Notes: generated from the sequence alone by a model not told the origin. A stretch of 64,000 nt of DNA from Paraburkholderia flava (GCF_004359985.1 NZ_SMRO01000001.1:1834152-1898151), one strand, 5' to 3'; shown: positions 8,460-17,836, numbered from the stretch's first letter. Numbers and translations: made by a program.

Positions 8460-10061
8460 ATGCCAGTCTCTGAACTCAACCGTCGCCGCACATTCGCGGT
8501 CATTTCCCACCCGGATGCGGGTAAAACCACGCTCACGGAAAAGCTGCTGCTGTTCTCGGGCGCGATCCAGATCGCGGGTACCGTGAAGGGCAGAAAGAGC
8601 AGCCGCTACGCGACGTCGGACTGGATGGAGATCGAAAAGCAGCGCGGCATTTCGGTGGCGAGCTCGGTGATGCAGTTCGAGTACGGCGACGCCGTGATCA
8701 ACCTGCTCGACACGCCGGGCCACGAAGACTTCTCCGAAGACACGTACCGCGTGCTGACCGCCGTCGATGCGGCGGTCATGGTGATCGACGGCGCGAACGG
8801 CGTCGAAGCGCAGACGCTGAAGCTGCTCGAGGTGTGCCGCAGCCGCAAGACGCCGATCGTCACGTTCATCAACAAGCTCGACCGCGAAGTGCGCGAACCG
8901 CTCGATCTGCTCGACGAAATCGAACAGCATCTGGGCGTCGCCGCCGTGCCGTTCACGTGGCCGATCGGGATGGGCAAACAGTTCCAGGGCGTGTACGACA
9001 TCCAGCGCGACCAGGTGCGTGTGTTCCGCGCGGGGCAGGACACCGCAGGCGGTGCGGTCGAAACGCTGCAGGGCTTGAGCGACGAAGCGGGCGAAGCGCG
9101 TTTTGGTCATCCGTGGATCAAGGCCAAGGAAGAAATCGACCTGATCACCGGCGCGACGCCGACGTTCGACCGCGACGCGTTTCTCGCGGGCCAGCAGTCG
9201 CCGGTGCTGTTCGGCTCGGCGATCAACAACTTCGGCGTGAAGGAAATTCTCGACGCACTCGTCGACCTCGCACCGCCGCCGTCCGCGCGGATGACCGTGC
9301 AGCGCGCGGTCGAACCGAACGAGCCCAAATTCACCGGCGTCGTGTTCAAGGTGCAGGCCAACATGGACCTCGCGCACCGCGACCGCGTCGCGTTCATTCG
9401 CGTGTGCTCGGGGCACTTCGAGCGCGGGATGGCATTGAAGGTCACGCGCTCGGGCAAGATGTTCCGCGCGAACAACGTGGTGAGCTTCCTGTCGCAGCGT
9501 CGCGAGACGGTAGCCGAGGCGTACCCCGGCGACATCATCGGTATTCCGAATCACGGCACGCTGAGTCTCGGCGATACGCTGACCGAAGGCGAAGACCTGC
9601 AGTTCGTCGGCCTGCCGTTCTTCGCGCCGGAAATTTTTCAGACTATCGAAGTCGTCGATCCGATGCGCGCGAAGCAGCTCGGCGAAGCGCTGAAGCAGCT
9701 CGGCGAAGAAGGCGCGATCCAGGTGTTCCGGCCGGTGGTCGGCGGCGCGATGATTCTCGGCGCGGTCGGTCAGCTGCAGTTCGAAGTCGTGTCGCACCGC
9801 TTGTCGGCCGAGTACAAGGTCGACGTGCGGATCATGCCCGCGCGTTATCGGATGTCGCGCTGGGTCACCTGCGACGATGCCGCCGAACTGCGCCGCTTCA
9901 CCGATTCGTACGCGGCGCGGATCGCGCTCGATGCATCGAATGCGCCGACGTATCTCGCGTCGCACGTATCGGAAATCGAAGTCGCGCAGAAGGCATGGCC
10001 GAAGATCGTGTTCAACGAACTGCGCGAGCACTCGGGCGCGCCGTTCAAGAAGGCGCTGTAA
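8460..10061 (+). CDS. prfC: Peptide chain release factor 3 (RF3)
   Basis: Translational GTPase of 533 aa, the usual RF3 length. G1 is HPDAGKTTLTEK (residues ~17-28), the switch region includes RGISVASSVMQF, G3 is DTPGHEDFSEDTYR, G4 is NKLDRE. RF3 binds the ribosome after peptide release and uses GTP to eject RF1 or RF2. The C-terminal part (ending FKKAL) continues through domains II and III without interruption. It starts at the ATG at 8460. It is flanked by unrelated genes and appears monocistronic. Confidence 0.97.
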   Translation: MPVSELNRRRTFAVISHPDAGKTTLTEKLLLFSGAIQIAGTVKGRKSSRYATSDWMEIEKQRGISVASSVMQFEYGDAVINLLDTPGHEDFSEDTYRVLTAVDAAVMVIDGANGVEAQTLKLLEVCRSRKTPIVTFINKLDREVREPLDLLDEIEQHLGVAAVPFTWPIGMGKQFQGVYDIQRDQVRVFRAGQDTAGGAVETLQGLSDEAGEARFGHPWIKAKEEIDLITGATPTFDRDAFLAGQQSPVLFGSAINNFGVKEILDALVDLAPPPSARMTVQRAVEPNEPKFTGVVFKVQANMDLAHRDRVAFIRVCSGHFERGMALKVTRSGKMFRANNVVSFLSQRRETVAEAYPGDIIGIPNHGTLSLGDTLTEGEDLQFVGLPFFAPEIFQTIEVVDPMRAKQLGEALKQLGEEGAIQVFRPVVGGAMILGAVGQLQFEVVSHRLSAEYKVDVRIMPARYRMSRWVTCDDAAELRRFTDSYAARIALDASNAPTYLASHVSEIEVAQKAWPKIVFNELREHSGAPFKKAL

Positions 10062-10133
10062 CGCGGCTTGTCTTTTTATCACCGCCGGGCCGCCTCCGAT
10101 GGAGTCGCGGCCGGTGTCCTGTGAAAGATCCAC

Positions 10134-10736
10134 TCAAGGCTGACCAAGCTGGCGCATGACCAGCGCGGCTGCGTTGGCTACCGAACATTGAGTGGTATCG
10201 ATGCGTATGTCGGGCGTGGCCGGTTCCTCATAAGGGGAATCGATACCCGTGAAATTCTTGATCGCTCCCAGTCTAGCCAGCTTGTAAAGCCCTTTGGGAT
10301 CGCGTCGCTCTGCAATGGCGACGGGTACGTGCACGTGTACTTCGATGAATCGATGAGGTCCGGCAATCGCTCGTGCCAGTTGCCGGTCGGCAGCGAAGGG
10401 GGCGATCGCACAGACCAGCACCAGCAGACCGGCATCCGCCATCAGTCGACTGACTTCGCTTGCGCGCCGGATGTTTTCGTGTCGGTGCTCATCGGAAAAG
10501 CCGAGATCCCGACATAATCCGCCGCGCAGCGTGTCGCCATCCAGCAGGAAAGTGTGCTTGCCATTTCTGTGGAGCTGCAGTTCCACGGCGCTCGCGATGG
10601 TGGACTTTCCGGCTCCGGATAGACCCGTGAACCAGACGATGCCGGGCGTTTGTCGCAGCGACCCGGCGCGGTCCGTCGCACTCACTGCAGAAGCATGAGG
10701 GTAAATGTGTTGCGTGCTGTCGATTGGCAGATTCAT
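10134..10736 (-). CDS. cysC: Adenylylsulfate (APS) kinase
   Basis: A 200-aa CysC with Walker A GLSGAGKST (residues 38-46), the following FLLDGDTLRGGLCRDLGF and ENIRRASEVSRLMADAG segments, and the C-terminal RRDPKGLYKLARLGAIKNFT plus GIDSPYEEP motifs that bind APS. It phosphorylates APS at the 3' position to give PAPS, the sulfuryl donor. The usual SISPF segment is changed to CAIAPFAADRQ. No cysD/cysN (ATP sulfurylase) lies beside it; instead a sulfotransferase gene is divergent, which points to PAPS supply for sulfation rather than sulfate assimilation alone. The 5' leader of 26 or so residues before the core is longer than in the minimal enzyme. Confidence 0.93.
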   Translation of the reverse strand: MNLPIDSTQHIYPHASAVSATDRAGSLRQTPGIVWFTGLSGAGKSTIASAVELQLHRNGKHTFLLDGDTLRGGLCRDLGFSDEHRHENIRRASEVSRLMADAGLLVLVCAIAPFAADRQLARAIAGPHRFIEVHVHVPVAIAERRDPKGLYKLARLGAIKNFTGIDSPYEEPATPDIRIDTTQCSVANAAALVMRQLGQP

Positions 10737-11085
10737 TTAACCTCCGCGGCCGGCAGATAGTTTAGTGGGCTACGCCTGCCGGTGTGTTACAGCCGGAGTC
10801 GAAATATTTACGCCACTTTACCGGAGGCAGTCGGACGATCAATCAGAGTGTAAAACGTCGACATCGTATTACCGTTGCTTACGCGCATGACCCCACTGAA
10901 TAAACGGCTCTTCGCCATTTGATCCTCGCCGGTGCTGTTGAAGTATTACGGCGCCTTGCAAGAACGGGGCTCTTGAAGACCGTGGCGGCGCTTCATCCAT
11001 TAGCATTTCGGCCATTGGCGTCACGTCATGCCGGTCCTCGCCGGCATGGGCGAAACGTATGCCATTGCACGGCTTGGGATGATTT
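10737..11085. other. Divergent cysC / sulfotransferase control region, 349 nt
   Basis: It holds the promoters for both genes. A perfect 8-bp inverted repeat CATGCCGG-N6-CCGGCATG lies at 11027-11048, 37 nt before the sulfotransferase start, and could be an operator or an mRNA leader hairpin. The region is less GC-rich than the chromosome around it. Confidence 0.5.
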
Positions 11086-12210
11086 ATGCAAGAGACAGCG
11101 CCAACGATATCCCCGATATTCATACACTCGTTATTCAGATCGGGCAGCACTTACCTGTTCCACAAATTTCGGTCCACGGATAACTTTTATTGTTATCAGG
11201 AACCATGCAACGAAGCCCTCATCGATCTGGACAGAAATCCAGACGGGTTCATGAAATCTCCCGGCTACGACAGCCGTCTACTAAGACATCCCACACTTAC
11301 CGCCCCTTACTTTTACGAGAGTTACTGTATTCGCGATCGTCTAAAAGGGCTGTTCAGAAAAGCCTTTAGCTACGAAGACTATTTCACGGGTCCCACGCTT
11401 CCGGATGATCAAAGGGACTATTTCGCTACCTTGATCGACGCAGCGCCTAAACGACCGTTGCTGCAGTTCTGCCGAAGCGCAGGACGCATCGAAGCACTCA
11501 AGCGGGAATTCGGCGGCGTTCATATTCATCTCTGGCGAGAGCCGCGCGGTCAGTGGTGGTCATACAAAGTGTCCGACTACTTCGATGCCGCTACCCAGGC
11601 AACCTATAACGCGTTCCGGTTGCCGGAAGTGCTGATGAAAATCCGGACGCTCGCGAACATCCACTGCTTCCGGGGACGGTCCGTCAACCGGGAGGTTGGC
11701 TTTTACCGCAGTCATCCAATAGGTTCGCGAGAGAGCTACCTTGCGTTCTTCGGTATGTGGCTTTACTCATTCATCGAGTGCGAGCGACACACGTCTGAAA
11801 CCATCTGCATCAACAAGCTCAACAGCGAGGATTACCGTGCTCAAGTCGTGCATGCGTTGTCGCTCGAGGGCATCGACGGGTTGGCGTTCTGCGATGCCAG
11901 GCTGGCAGGTTCAGTGTTCCCGAAAGCAGAGGCGCGCTTTTACGAAAGTATCGAGGACGAAGTCGCGCAGGTGTTCTGCGAGTGCGGTTATGCCCGATCG
12001 GAGGTCATGTCGGCTCTAGCCGCGGGAAGGTCCGACATGCCGGCCACGTCGGATGTTCCGGGAGATGTCCTGCAGAAGGAGATTTCCCGGCTTCGGGCGC
12101 TGGCATTCACGCATTGGGACACGAAGAAAGCCGGCGAATATCGCGTGTTGCCGATGATCTCGTCGGCATGTCGACGCCTGGTGGAGAACCTGAAGCGACA
12201 CGCCGGGTAA
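11086..12210 (+). CDS. PAPS-dependent sulfotransferase-like protein, 374 aa
   Basis: The N-terminus contains FIHSLFRSGSTYLFHKFR, which has the form of the 5'-phosphosulfate-binding loop of sulfotransferases (R-S-G-S-T at residues ~18-22). A second segment, HIHLWREPRGQWWSYKVSDY (about residues 146-165), fits the 3'-phosphate-binding motif with its conserved Arg and Ser. Both sites needed for PAPS are therefore visible; the acceptor-binding parts are not recognised. The protein is soluble, with no signal peptide. Base composition is visibly more AT-rich than the neighbours, a sign of acquisition. The divergent cysC supplies PAPS. It probably sulfates a sugar, lipid or small metabolite, which remains unknown. 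The ribosome site is weak. Confidence 0.7.
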   Translation: MQETAPTISPIFIHSLFRSGSTYLFHKFRSTDNFYCYQEPCNEALIDLDRNPDGFMKSPGYDSRLLRHPTLTAPYFYESYCIRDRLKGLFRKAFSYEDYFTGPTLPDDQRDYFATLIDAAPKRPLLQFCRSAGRIEALKREFGGVHIHLWREPRGQWWSYKVSDYFDAATQATYNAFRLPEVLMKIRTLANIHCFRGRSVNREVGFYRSHPIGSRESYLAFFGMWLYSFIECERHTSETICINKLNSEDYRAQVVHALSLEGIDGLAFCDARLAGSVFPKAEARFYESIEDEVAQVFCECGYARSEVMSALAAGRSDMPATSDVPGDVLQKEISRLRALAFTHWDTKKAGEYRVLPMISSACRRLVENLKRHAG

Positions 12211-12613
12211 ATTCCATGCGACGTACCCCTGATGATCGCGTCTGCGAAGCGATGACCGCGAAACAGGGCCGACGGTCGTGCCGCACCGGGAAGCCTGTCA
12301 CGCCATCGCCGAAGACATTGAATCTTCGGCAGCAGGCAGCGTAAGCAGGCTGGCTCCGGCTGCCTGGAACCGGCCCCTGCGGCGGAAGCCTGCACGCCTT
12401 AAATCCAGTTGTACTGCACATCCGCGGGCATTTCGTCCGACAAAACACCCCATCGCCATAAAGTTCTGCCCATCGCTGCCGTAGATATTAAACGGGCGCG
12501 GAAAAAGAACGATTCCACCGGCAGATGTATTCCTTCGCATGCCCGACCGTTGCGTAAAACCGCGGGGAGTACACGCGCCGGCGTCGTGCTTGCCAACTGG
12601 AGGGACATTAAAA
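12211..12613. other. Leader of the chemoreceptor gene, 403 nt
   Basis: It contains the sigma-28 promoter described separately and a GGAGGG ribosome site at 12599-12604, 9 nt before the ATG. No other gene is seen. Confidence 0.55.
12459..12485 (+). promoter_or_regulatory. Flagellar sigma-28 (FliA) promoter
   Basis: TAAAGTTC at 12459-12466, exactly 11 nt, then GCCGTAGA at 12478-12485. The consensus is TAAAGTTT-N11-GCCGATAA: the -35 element matches at 7 of 8 positions and the -10 keeps GCCG. It lies 128 nt before a chemoreceptor gene, the classic target of this sigma factor. Confidence 0.72.
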
Positions 12614-14167
12614 ATGCTGAGCAAGCTGTCAATTCGCGCGAGCCTGAGCCTGATCGTCGCGTTCTTCGGCGTCGTGCTGGTGATCGGCGCCGCTGTCGGG
12701 CTGCTGTCGATTCGCGCCGGCAATGCATCGCTGCAACAGATGTACACCGTCAACACGCCGGCCGTCGCCGATCTCGAAGGGAGTGCGGGCCAGTTGCTGC
12801 GTCTGCGGCTCGCGCTTGCGACCTATGCGTCGCTGATCGATCTGAACGACAACGACGGCGCGAAGGCCGTGCTCGGCCGCTTCGACCAGTATCTGAAGAT
12901 TTCGAACGATCGACTTGATCACTATGTGTCGATTGCCGGTTGGGACGACGAGGGCCGGCGCCTCATCAAGGACATGCAGGACAAGCGCAATACGTTTCTG
13001 CACGACGGCGTCGATCTTGCGCTGGCCGCGCTGAAATCGGGCGACCGGAACGGCTTCGAGGAAATCCAGGCGCACAAGCTGCCGTCGCTCTACAACGGCT
13101 ATGAGAAGGCGATGCTCGCGCTGGAGAAGCGGCAGATCGATCACGGCGCGCAGCAGTACCAGGCCGCGCAGGACCGCTTCGTCGCGGTGAGTATCGCGGT
13201 GGTCGTCGGGATGGTGCTCGCGCTGCTCGGCGGATGGCTCGCGCGCGCGGGGCTGATGCGCGCGATCGTGCATCCGGTCGATGCGGCGATCCTGCAGTTT
13301 CAGCGTATTGCGGGCGGCGATCTGACCGAACGCGTCGTGGTCAGAAGCAACAACGAGATGGGCAAGCTGTCGGCGGCGCTGCAGAAGATGCAGGCGTCGT
13401 TGATCACGACGGTCAGCGCGGTGCGCGACGGCACCGAGTCGATCGATACCGGCGTGAGCGAGATTGCATCGGGCAACGCCGATCTGTCGCAGCGTACCGA
13501 GGAGCAGGCCGCGTCGCTCGAGGAAACCGCCGCGAGCATCGAACAGCTGACCTCGACCGTCAAGCAGACCGCAGAAAACGCGTTGCAGGCCAGCTCGCTT
13601 GCACACGATGCGTCGGGCCTCGCCGCGCGCGGTGGCGAACTCACGCGCGAAGTGGTCGGGACGATGCAGCACATCGTCGACGACTCGAAGCAGATTGCCG
13701 ATATCGTCGGCGTGATCGAGGGCATCGCGTTTCAGACTAACATCCTCGCGTTGAACGCGGCGGTCGAAGCCGCGCGCGCTGGCGAGCAGGGTCGCGGCTT
13801 TGCTGTGGTCGCGAGCGAAGTTCGTACGCTCGCGCAGCGTAGCGCGACGGCGGCGAAGGAGATCAAGGAACTGATCGACACGTCAACGACGCGTGTCGAA
13901 ACCGGTGCGAACCTCGTCGAGCGTTCGGGCTCGACGATGCAGGAAATCGTCGGCGCGATTACGCGGGTGAGTTCGATCATGGGCGAGATTGCGTCGGCGG
14001 CGGCTGAGCAGAGCAGCGGCATCGATCAGGTCAATCTTGCGGTCGCGCAGATGGATCAGGTTACGCAGCAGAATGCTGCGCTTGTCGAGCAGGCTACGGC
14101 TGCGGCGGCTTCGTTAGAAGATCAGGCGCATACGTTGCGGGCGGCGATTGCGGTGTTTAGGACTTGA
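12614..14167 (+). CDS. Methyl-accepting chemotaxis protein, 517 aa
   Basis: Transmembrane chemoreceptor. The first span is at residues ~10-32, the second at ~188-210, enclosing a periplasmic helical ligand domain of the four-helix (Tar/4HB) type. A HAMP linker follows ([20 protein letters not shown]), then a long signalling coiled coil with the conserved hairpin tip [20 protein letters not shown] and [20 protein letters not shown]. It controls CheA and thus flagellar rotation. No C-terminal CheR-tethering pentapeptide is present. ATG 12614 is chosen from the GGAGGG upstream and because the earlier in-frame ATG at 12539 gives an unlikely N-terminus. The ligand is unknown. A sigma-28 promoter lies upstream. 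Confidence 0.95.
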   Translation: MLSKLSIRASLSLIVAFFGVVLVIGAAVGLLSIRAGNASLQQMYTVNTPAVADLEGSAGQLLRLRLALATYASLIDLNDNDGAKAVLGRFDQYLKISNDRLDHYVSIAGWDDEGRRLIKDMQDKRNTFLHDGVDLALAALKSGDRNGFEEIQAHKLPSLYNGYEKAMLALEKRQIDHGAQQYQAAQDRFVAVSIAVVVGMVLALLGGWLARAGLMRAIVHPVDAAILQFQRIAGGDLTERVVVRSNNEMGKLSAALQKMQASLITTVSAVRDGTESIDTGVSEIASGNADLSQRTEEQAASLEETAASIEQLTSTVKQTAENALQASSLAHDASGLAARGGELTREVVGTMQHIVDDSKQIADIVGVIEGIAFQTNILALNAAVEAARAGEQGRGFAVVASEVRTLAQRSATAAKEIKELIDTSTTRVETGANLVERSGSTMQEIVGAITRVSSIMGEIASAAAEQSSGIDQVNLAVAQMDQVTQQNAALVEQATAAAASLEDQAHTLRAAIAVFRT

Positions 14168-14475
14168 TGGGGGTAGTAGGGCGCCGAAGTATGTGCGACG
14201 GCCCTACGCCCGCTGTCGTGCGGCGGTTCCCGGCCAACAAGCGACGTTTGTTGGCGGCGACGCCATGACATTCGGGAGGCAGTTCCTGTTCGCAAGCGGT
14301 CATTCGATCACCGAGAGCCGGCGTCGTGTCACTGGCTCACGTCGCGTGCGAGGCCTGATGCCACCTCCGGAGACTTCGCCAAAAGCAGGCGAACAAGCTG
14401 GCCGGCGGCTGAAGTGTCTAGCGATCTGCAATGCTAAAATCCGCAAAGATCTGGCACTTTCTCCACTGGAGGCCC
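14168..14475. other. Left boundary of the AT-richer cassette, 308 nt
   Basis: Spacer between the chemoreceptor and the DUF262 gene. GC content drops from about 14400 onward. A GGAGG ribosome site at 14468-14472 precedes the next ATG. No tRNA, integrase or attachment-type repeat was seen. Confidence 0.45.
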
Positions 14476-15546
14476 ATGAGCAACCTAACAAAAATTGTCC
14501 AGAAGTTCGAGGCAGCGCAAAACGCACTGGTTCTTCAGGCTTCCGACCTTTCTCTGCAAACGATCGCGCAAATGGTGCAGAGCAAAGCGATTGATGTTTC
14601 GCCGAAATACCAGCGGCGCGAGCGATGGAAACCGCTTGCACAAGCAGAACTGATCGAGTCATTCTTGATCAATGTTCCCATTCCACCTGTCTACCTAGCG
14701 GAAGATGACTTTGGCACTTATTCGGTCATTGACGGTAAGCAACGCATCACGACAATTCATCGATTTCTTTTCGACCAGTTTGCCCTAGAGGGTCTTCATA
14801 AATTCCCGGAGGTCAACGGGCTCAAGTTCTCAAACCTGCCGCCGGAACTTTACAACGCTCTGACGATTCGGCCATACGTGCGAGTCGTTACGCTCTTAAA
14901 ACAAACGGATCCCGAACTCAAATACGAAGTGTTCACTCGACTGAACACTGGTGGCGAACCTCTTTTGCCCCAAGAAATTCGTAACGCGCTTTACCGAGGA
15001 TCGTTGAACGACCTGCTTTTTGAATTGGCGGATGCACCGTTCCTTCATCGGCAGTTGAAGATTGTGTCGATGAAAGAGACACCATATAAGGAAATGCAAG
15101 ATGTAGAAGCGGTTTTGCGTTTTCTAAGTTTGAGTTTGAACTGGTCGGACTTTAGCGGAAACATGCGTTACTCGTTGGATGCGTTCGCGGCGGCGAACCG
15201 TGACATCAGTAAGCAAAAGATCTCGGCAGCTAAGAAGAAATTTGAGACTGCTCTTGCGCGTTGCGAACATCTATGGGGAGACGATGCATTCAAACGACAT
15301 CAGGGAGCTGCGTATCGTGACCAGTTCATGTCAGCGATGTTCGATGCGCAGATGATAACTGCATCCGAATTAAGCGAAGCGCGGTACAACGCGCTTTGCA
15401 CCAAAACAACGACGGTTCGAAAAGAGACCTTGAAGCTTTTCAAGGATGATCGTTTCGTTGACGCGATCCGAGTATCTACGAACACACCCAGTAAGGTGCT
15501 GTATCGTATCGACACAATGAAAGAAGCGTTGAAGAATATTGCCTAG
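14476..15546 (+). CDS. DUF262 (GmrSD N-terminal-like) protein, 356 aa
   Basis: DUF262 proteins have a ParB/sulfiredoxin-like fold that in GmrSD-type enzymes binds or hydrolyses nucleotides to drive DNA cleavage. Visible motifs: YQRRERW (residues 45-51), ESFLINVPIPPVYL (61-74), VIDGKQRITTI (84-94, the conserved DGQQR-type motif as DGKQR) and FTRLNTGGEPLLPQEIRNAL (163-182). The HNH-type DUF1524 half found in full GmrSD is missing, so this is a stand-alone DUF262. ATG 14476 is supported by GGAGG 3-8 nt upstream. The stop is 1 nt from the next gene, so the pair is translationally coupled. The gene is AT-richer than its surroundings, suggesting acquisition. Predicted role: defence or toxin-antitoxin partner. 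Confidence 0.85.
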   Translation: MSNLTKIVQKFEAAQNALVLQASDLSLQTIAQMVQSKAIDVSPKYQRRERWKPLAQAELIESFLINVPIPPVYLAEDDFGTYSVIDGKQRITTIHRFLFDQFALEGLHKFPEVNGLKFSNLPPELYNALTIRPYVRVVTLLKQTDPELKYEVFTRLNTGGEPLLPQEIRNALYRGSLNDLLFELADAPFLHRQLKIVSMKETPYKEMQDVEAVLRFLSLSLNWSDFSGNMRYSLDAFAAANRDISKQKISAAKKKFETALARCEHLWGDDAFKRHQGAAYRDQFMSAMFDAQMITASELSEARYNALCTKTTTVRKETLKLFKDDRFVDAIRVSTNTPSKVLYRIDTMKEALKNIA

Positions 15547-15547
15547 C

Positions 15548-16495
15548 ATGAGCGCGAAAAACTCGTTGCTTGCAACATTGACCGTTCTCGGGGACTGCTT
15601 AAAGGACGCCGCGCTGATCGACACGGCTTTGACGGTCGAGCACAATCTACGCGCAAGCATGCTTCGACAAGGCTTGGCGGTGTTAGTCTTTGCGACAATG
15701 GAGTCATTCATCAGAGAGCGAACTGGAGAATTGCTTCGATCCTTCTCCAATCCTCATCTGGCGTTTTCCGACCTACTTCCTTCTTTACAAAAGGCCACTA
15801 CCATCGGGGCGTTAGACGGTATTCGTTTCCGTCTCAAGCTACAGCCAACACCGGACAAAATAAATTGGCTCGTCGGGGCACTGGCCCCCGTTGCGTCCGC
15901 GACGAGCAATCTTGCTCAGCTATCAACGTATTCCTTTGGCCAAGCCGCTTCGAATCTTGTCGAGGACGACGTTGCCGACATTTTGAGAGCATTTGGTGTG
16001 TACAGTCCGTGGGCGCAAATTACCGAACTTAGTAGGAGGTTGGGCGTCGGAACTCTGGATTGCGAAAGCGAATTTGTTACCATCAAGGAGCGCAGACACG
16101 ATTCTGCGCATGCTCTTACGGCGAGCGTCTTGCATCCGGATTTGGAAGGCTCGTTGCGTTCAGCGTTGGCGATTTGCATAGGATTTGACCTATTGCTCTC
16201 CCATGCGCAGCGGCTTTTCAACGATAAGCTCGGACCCAACAAAGACAATCGCCCCGCAATGAAGCACACGGACGTCCAATTGGTGTTCGTGGCCCCGAAG
16301 CCCGGATCAGCAGATCGCTTCATCGTGCGAAAAGAGCAACTGCCGCCGCCCGCGCCCACGCTGAAACGATCGCTCCGTATCTTGCCGGACTATCCTAGTG
16401 CCGTAACTTTCGCCCGTGGTTACGCTGGTTCTCGGAAGATTCAACTGGTCGTTCTAGACAGCACCTCGACGCCGACGGATTGGACGACCTGGTAA
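15548..16495 (+). CDS. HEPN-domain protein, probable RNase partner, 315 aa
   Basis: The mostly helical protein carries KERRHDSAHAL at residues 180-190, in which Arg183 and His188 fit the R-x4-6-H catalytic motif of HEPN ribonucleases. A matching upstream helix (FATMESFIRERTGELL, residues 48-63) is typical of the RiboL-PSP/MAE_28990-like HEPN families that are found next to DUF262 genes. HEPN proteins cut RNA during abortive infection or as toxins. The start follows the upstream stop by 1 nt; the real start is ATG 15548 rather than the TTG at 15539. The C-terminal ~90 residues are not recognised. Family placement is by eye; the R-x4-H motif is direct. Confidence 0.68.
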   Translation: MSAKNSLLATLTVLGDCLKDAALIDTALTVEHNLRASMLRQGLAVLVFATMESFIRERTGELLRSFSNPHLAFSDLLPSLQKATTIGALDGIRFRLKLQPTPDKINWLVGALAPVASATSNLAQLSTYSFGQAASNLVEDDVADILRAFGVYSPWAQITELSRRLGVGTLDCESEFVTIKERRHDSAHALTASVLHPDLEGSLRSALAICIGFDLLLSHAQRLFNDKLGPNKDNRPAMKHTDVQLVFVAPKPGSADRFIVRKEQLPPPAPTLKRSLRILPDYPSAVTFARGYAGSRKIQLVVLDSTSTPTDWTTW

Positions 16496-16997
16496 TTGGC
16501 AGTCTGAAGTTATCGAAAACATGTGTCTAAGCATCTGCCCCCCAGTCATCCTGCATGATTGATCTCTCAGCCATTTTTTGACTCGCCCATGAATGACAAT
16601 TAGGCGACCGACGACAATGTGCGATATTTCTTACTAAGCGAGGGCCTCCACCGCGTTCGAAGGCCGAAAGCCCGTCGGCAACGATATCACTCGCGAGTGA
16701 CCGTGGAACTTTGGAACTCGACGCTCGGCCCGCAACCGGCTGACCGGCCAAGAAGGGTCGTCTACGGACAATCGCATCAGAAAAAATCCTACCGCTTCGG
16801 CGCAGACCTCGGTCGGTCGCAAGAACTTTGATGCATCCGCCCTGGCAATCGTGGCGCGGCTACACGTAAGTCCGTGATTTGTGATCTGCGCCGTCGCGAT
16901 AGCCGCGGCACCCTACGTGCGCATCGGCGTCTCTCGTTACGAGTACGTCCGTCATTTACACTGACCGGATACCGGCTCAAGCAGGACAAGGTGCGAC
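16496..16997. other. Right flank of the cassette, 502 nt
   Basis: Lower GC than chromosomal genes here. Open frames of 60-75 codons have no ribosome site and no recognisable protein. No tRNA end, integrase remnant or direct-repeat boundary was found by eye. The last 20 nt contain AAGG before the DUF1349 start. Confidence 0.4.
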
Positions 16998-17576
16998 ATG
17001 ACGACGTTCAAAGAACTCAAATGGCTTAACGCCCCGGCATCGTCCGAACTTCGATCGGGAGACCTGTGGGTCAAGACCGGCGATCGAACCGACTTCTGGC
17101 GCGGGACGTTCTACGACTTCTGGCGCGACAACGGTCATTTCGGTTACGTCACGGTGTCCGGAGATTTTTCTGCGGAGGTCACCGTCATCGGTCGCTATGA
17201 AGCGCTATACGACCAGGCCGGCTTGATGATCCGCGTGAGCGAGGCTGACTGGATAAAAGCCGGGACCGAGTTTTCCGATGGCGAGGTGTGTATGTCGGTC
17301 GTCGTCACGAACGACCACTCCGACTGGTCGATGCAACGTCTGACGGCTGCGTCCGGTGAACTGCGTTTGCGCGTGACGAGACACGCCGAAGCGGTGCGCG
17401 TGCAATACCTGCGTGAATCGGACAGCCAGTGGCAGATGGTGCGCCTCGCGTATTTGCCGCCGACGGCCAGCGTCGATGTAGGCGTGATGTGTTGCTCGCC
17501 GCAGCGGGAGGGTTTCGAGGTGTTGTTTCGGGATCTGACGATAGGGCCGGCGATTGAGCGTCGGCTGCATGATTGA
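16998..17576 (+). CDS. DUF1349 (concanavalin-like fold) protein, 192 aa
   Basis: The sequence is typical of the DUF1349/YesU family of beta-jellyroll proteins: DRTDFWRGTFYDFWRDNGHF near residues 29-48, YDQAGLMIRVSEADWIKAG around 70-90, CMSVVVTNDHSDWSMQ near 96-112 and the C-terminal EGFEVLFRDLTIG. The family is cytoplasmic, related to glycoside-binding folds, with no known enzyme activity. ATG 16998 has a GGTGCG/AAGG site upstream. It is probably monocistronic. It sits just after the DUF262-HEPN cassette but returns to normal GC-rich codon use, so it is likely part of the resident chromosome. Confidence 0.85.
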   Translation: MTTFKELKWLNAPASSELRSGDLWVKTGDRTDFWRGTFYDFWRDNGHFGYVTVSGDFSAEVTVIGRYEALYDQAGLMIRVSEADWIKAGTEFSDGEVCMSVVVTNDHSDWSMQRLTAASGELRLRVTRHAEAVRVQYLRESDSQWQMVRLAYLPPTASVDVGVMCCSPQREGFEVLFRDLTIGPAIERRLHD

Positions 17577-17836
17577 AGCGGTGTTGCGACTACAGAAAGG
17601 CAGGTGAGTCGCGCACATCGGATTTCGCTGTCGTCGCTACGGAACATCCGCACGTTCATCGTTAAGACGTCGATCAGGCTTCCCAGATTTCGGGCGACGA
17701 TACGACCACAAGGCCGTCCATCGGCTCCGCGCTACACGTCCCTCCCTTCGCTCTCCGACTTCGCCTATCCTGTCGACATACGCGCCCGGCGACTAGCACC
17801 CGCCCCACCGCACGCCCTCCGACACCAGGCCCCCCC

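Noticed and set aside
8331..10133. 600-codon minus-strand open frame over prfC
   Set aside because: Shadow of the prfC coding sequence: it is antisense to a clear RF3 gene and has an Arg/His/Asp-rich composition without domains.
14476..15546. Complete GmrSD restriction enzyme
   Set aside because: The C-terminal DUF1524/HNH half is missing, so only a DUF262 stand-alone protein can be claimed.
14168..16997. Integrated phage or genomic island with integrase
   Set aside because: Only two AT-rich genes; no integrase, tRNA junction or flanking direct repeat was found.
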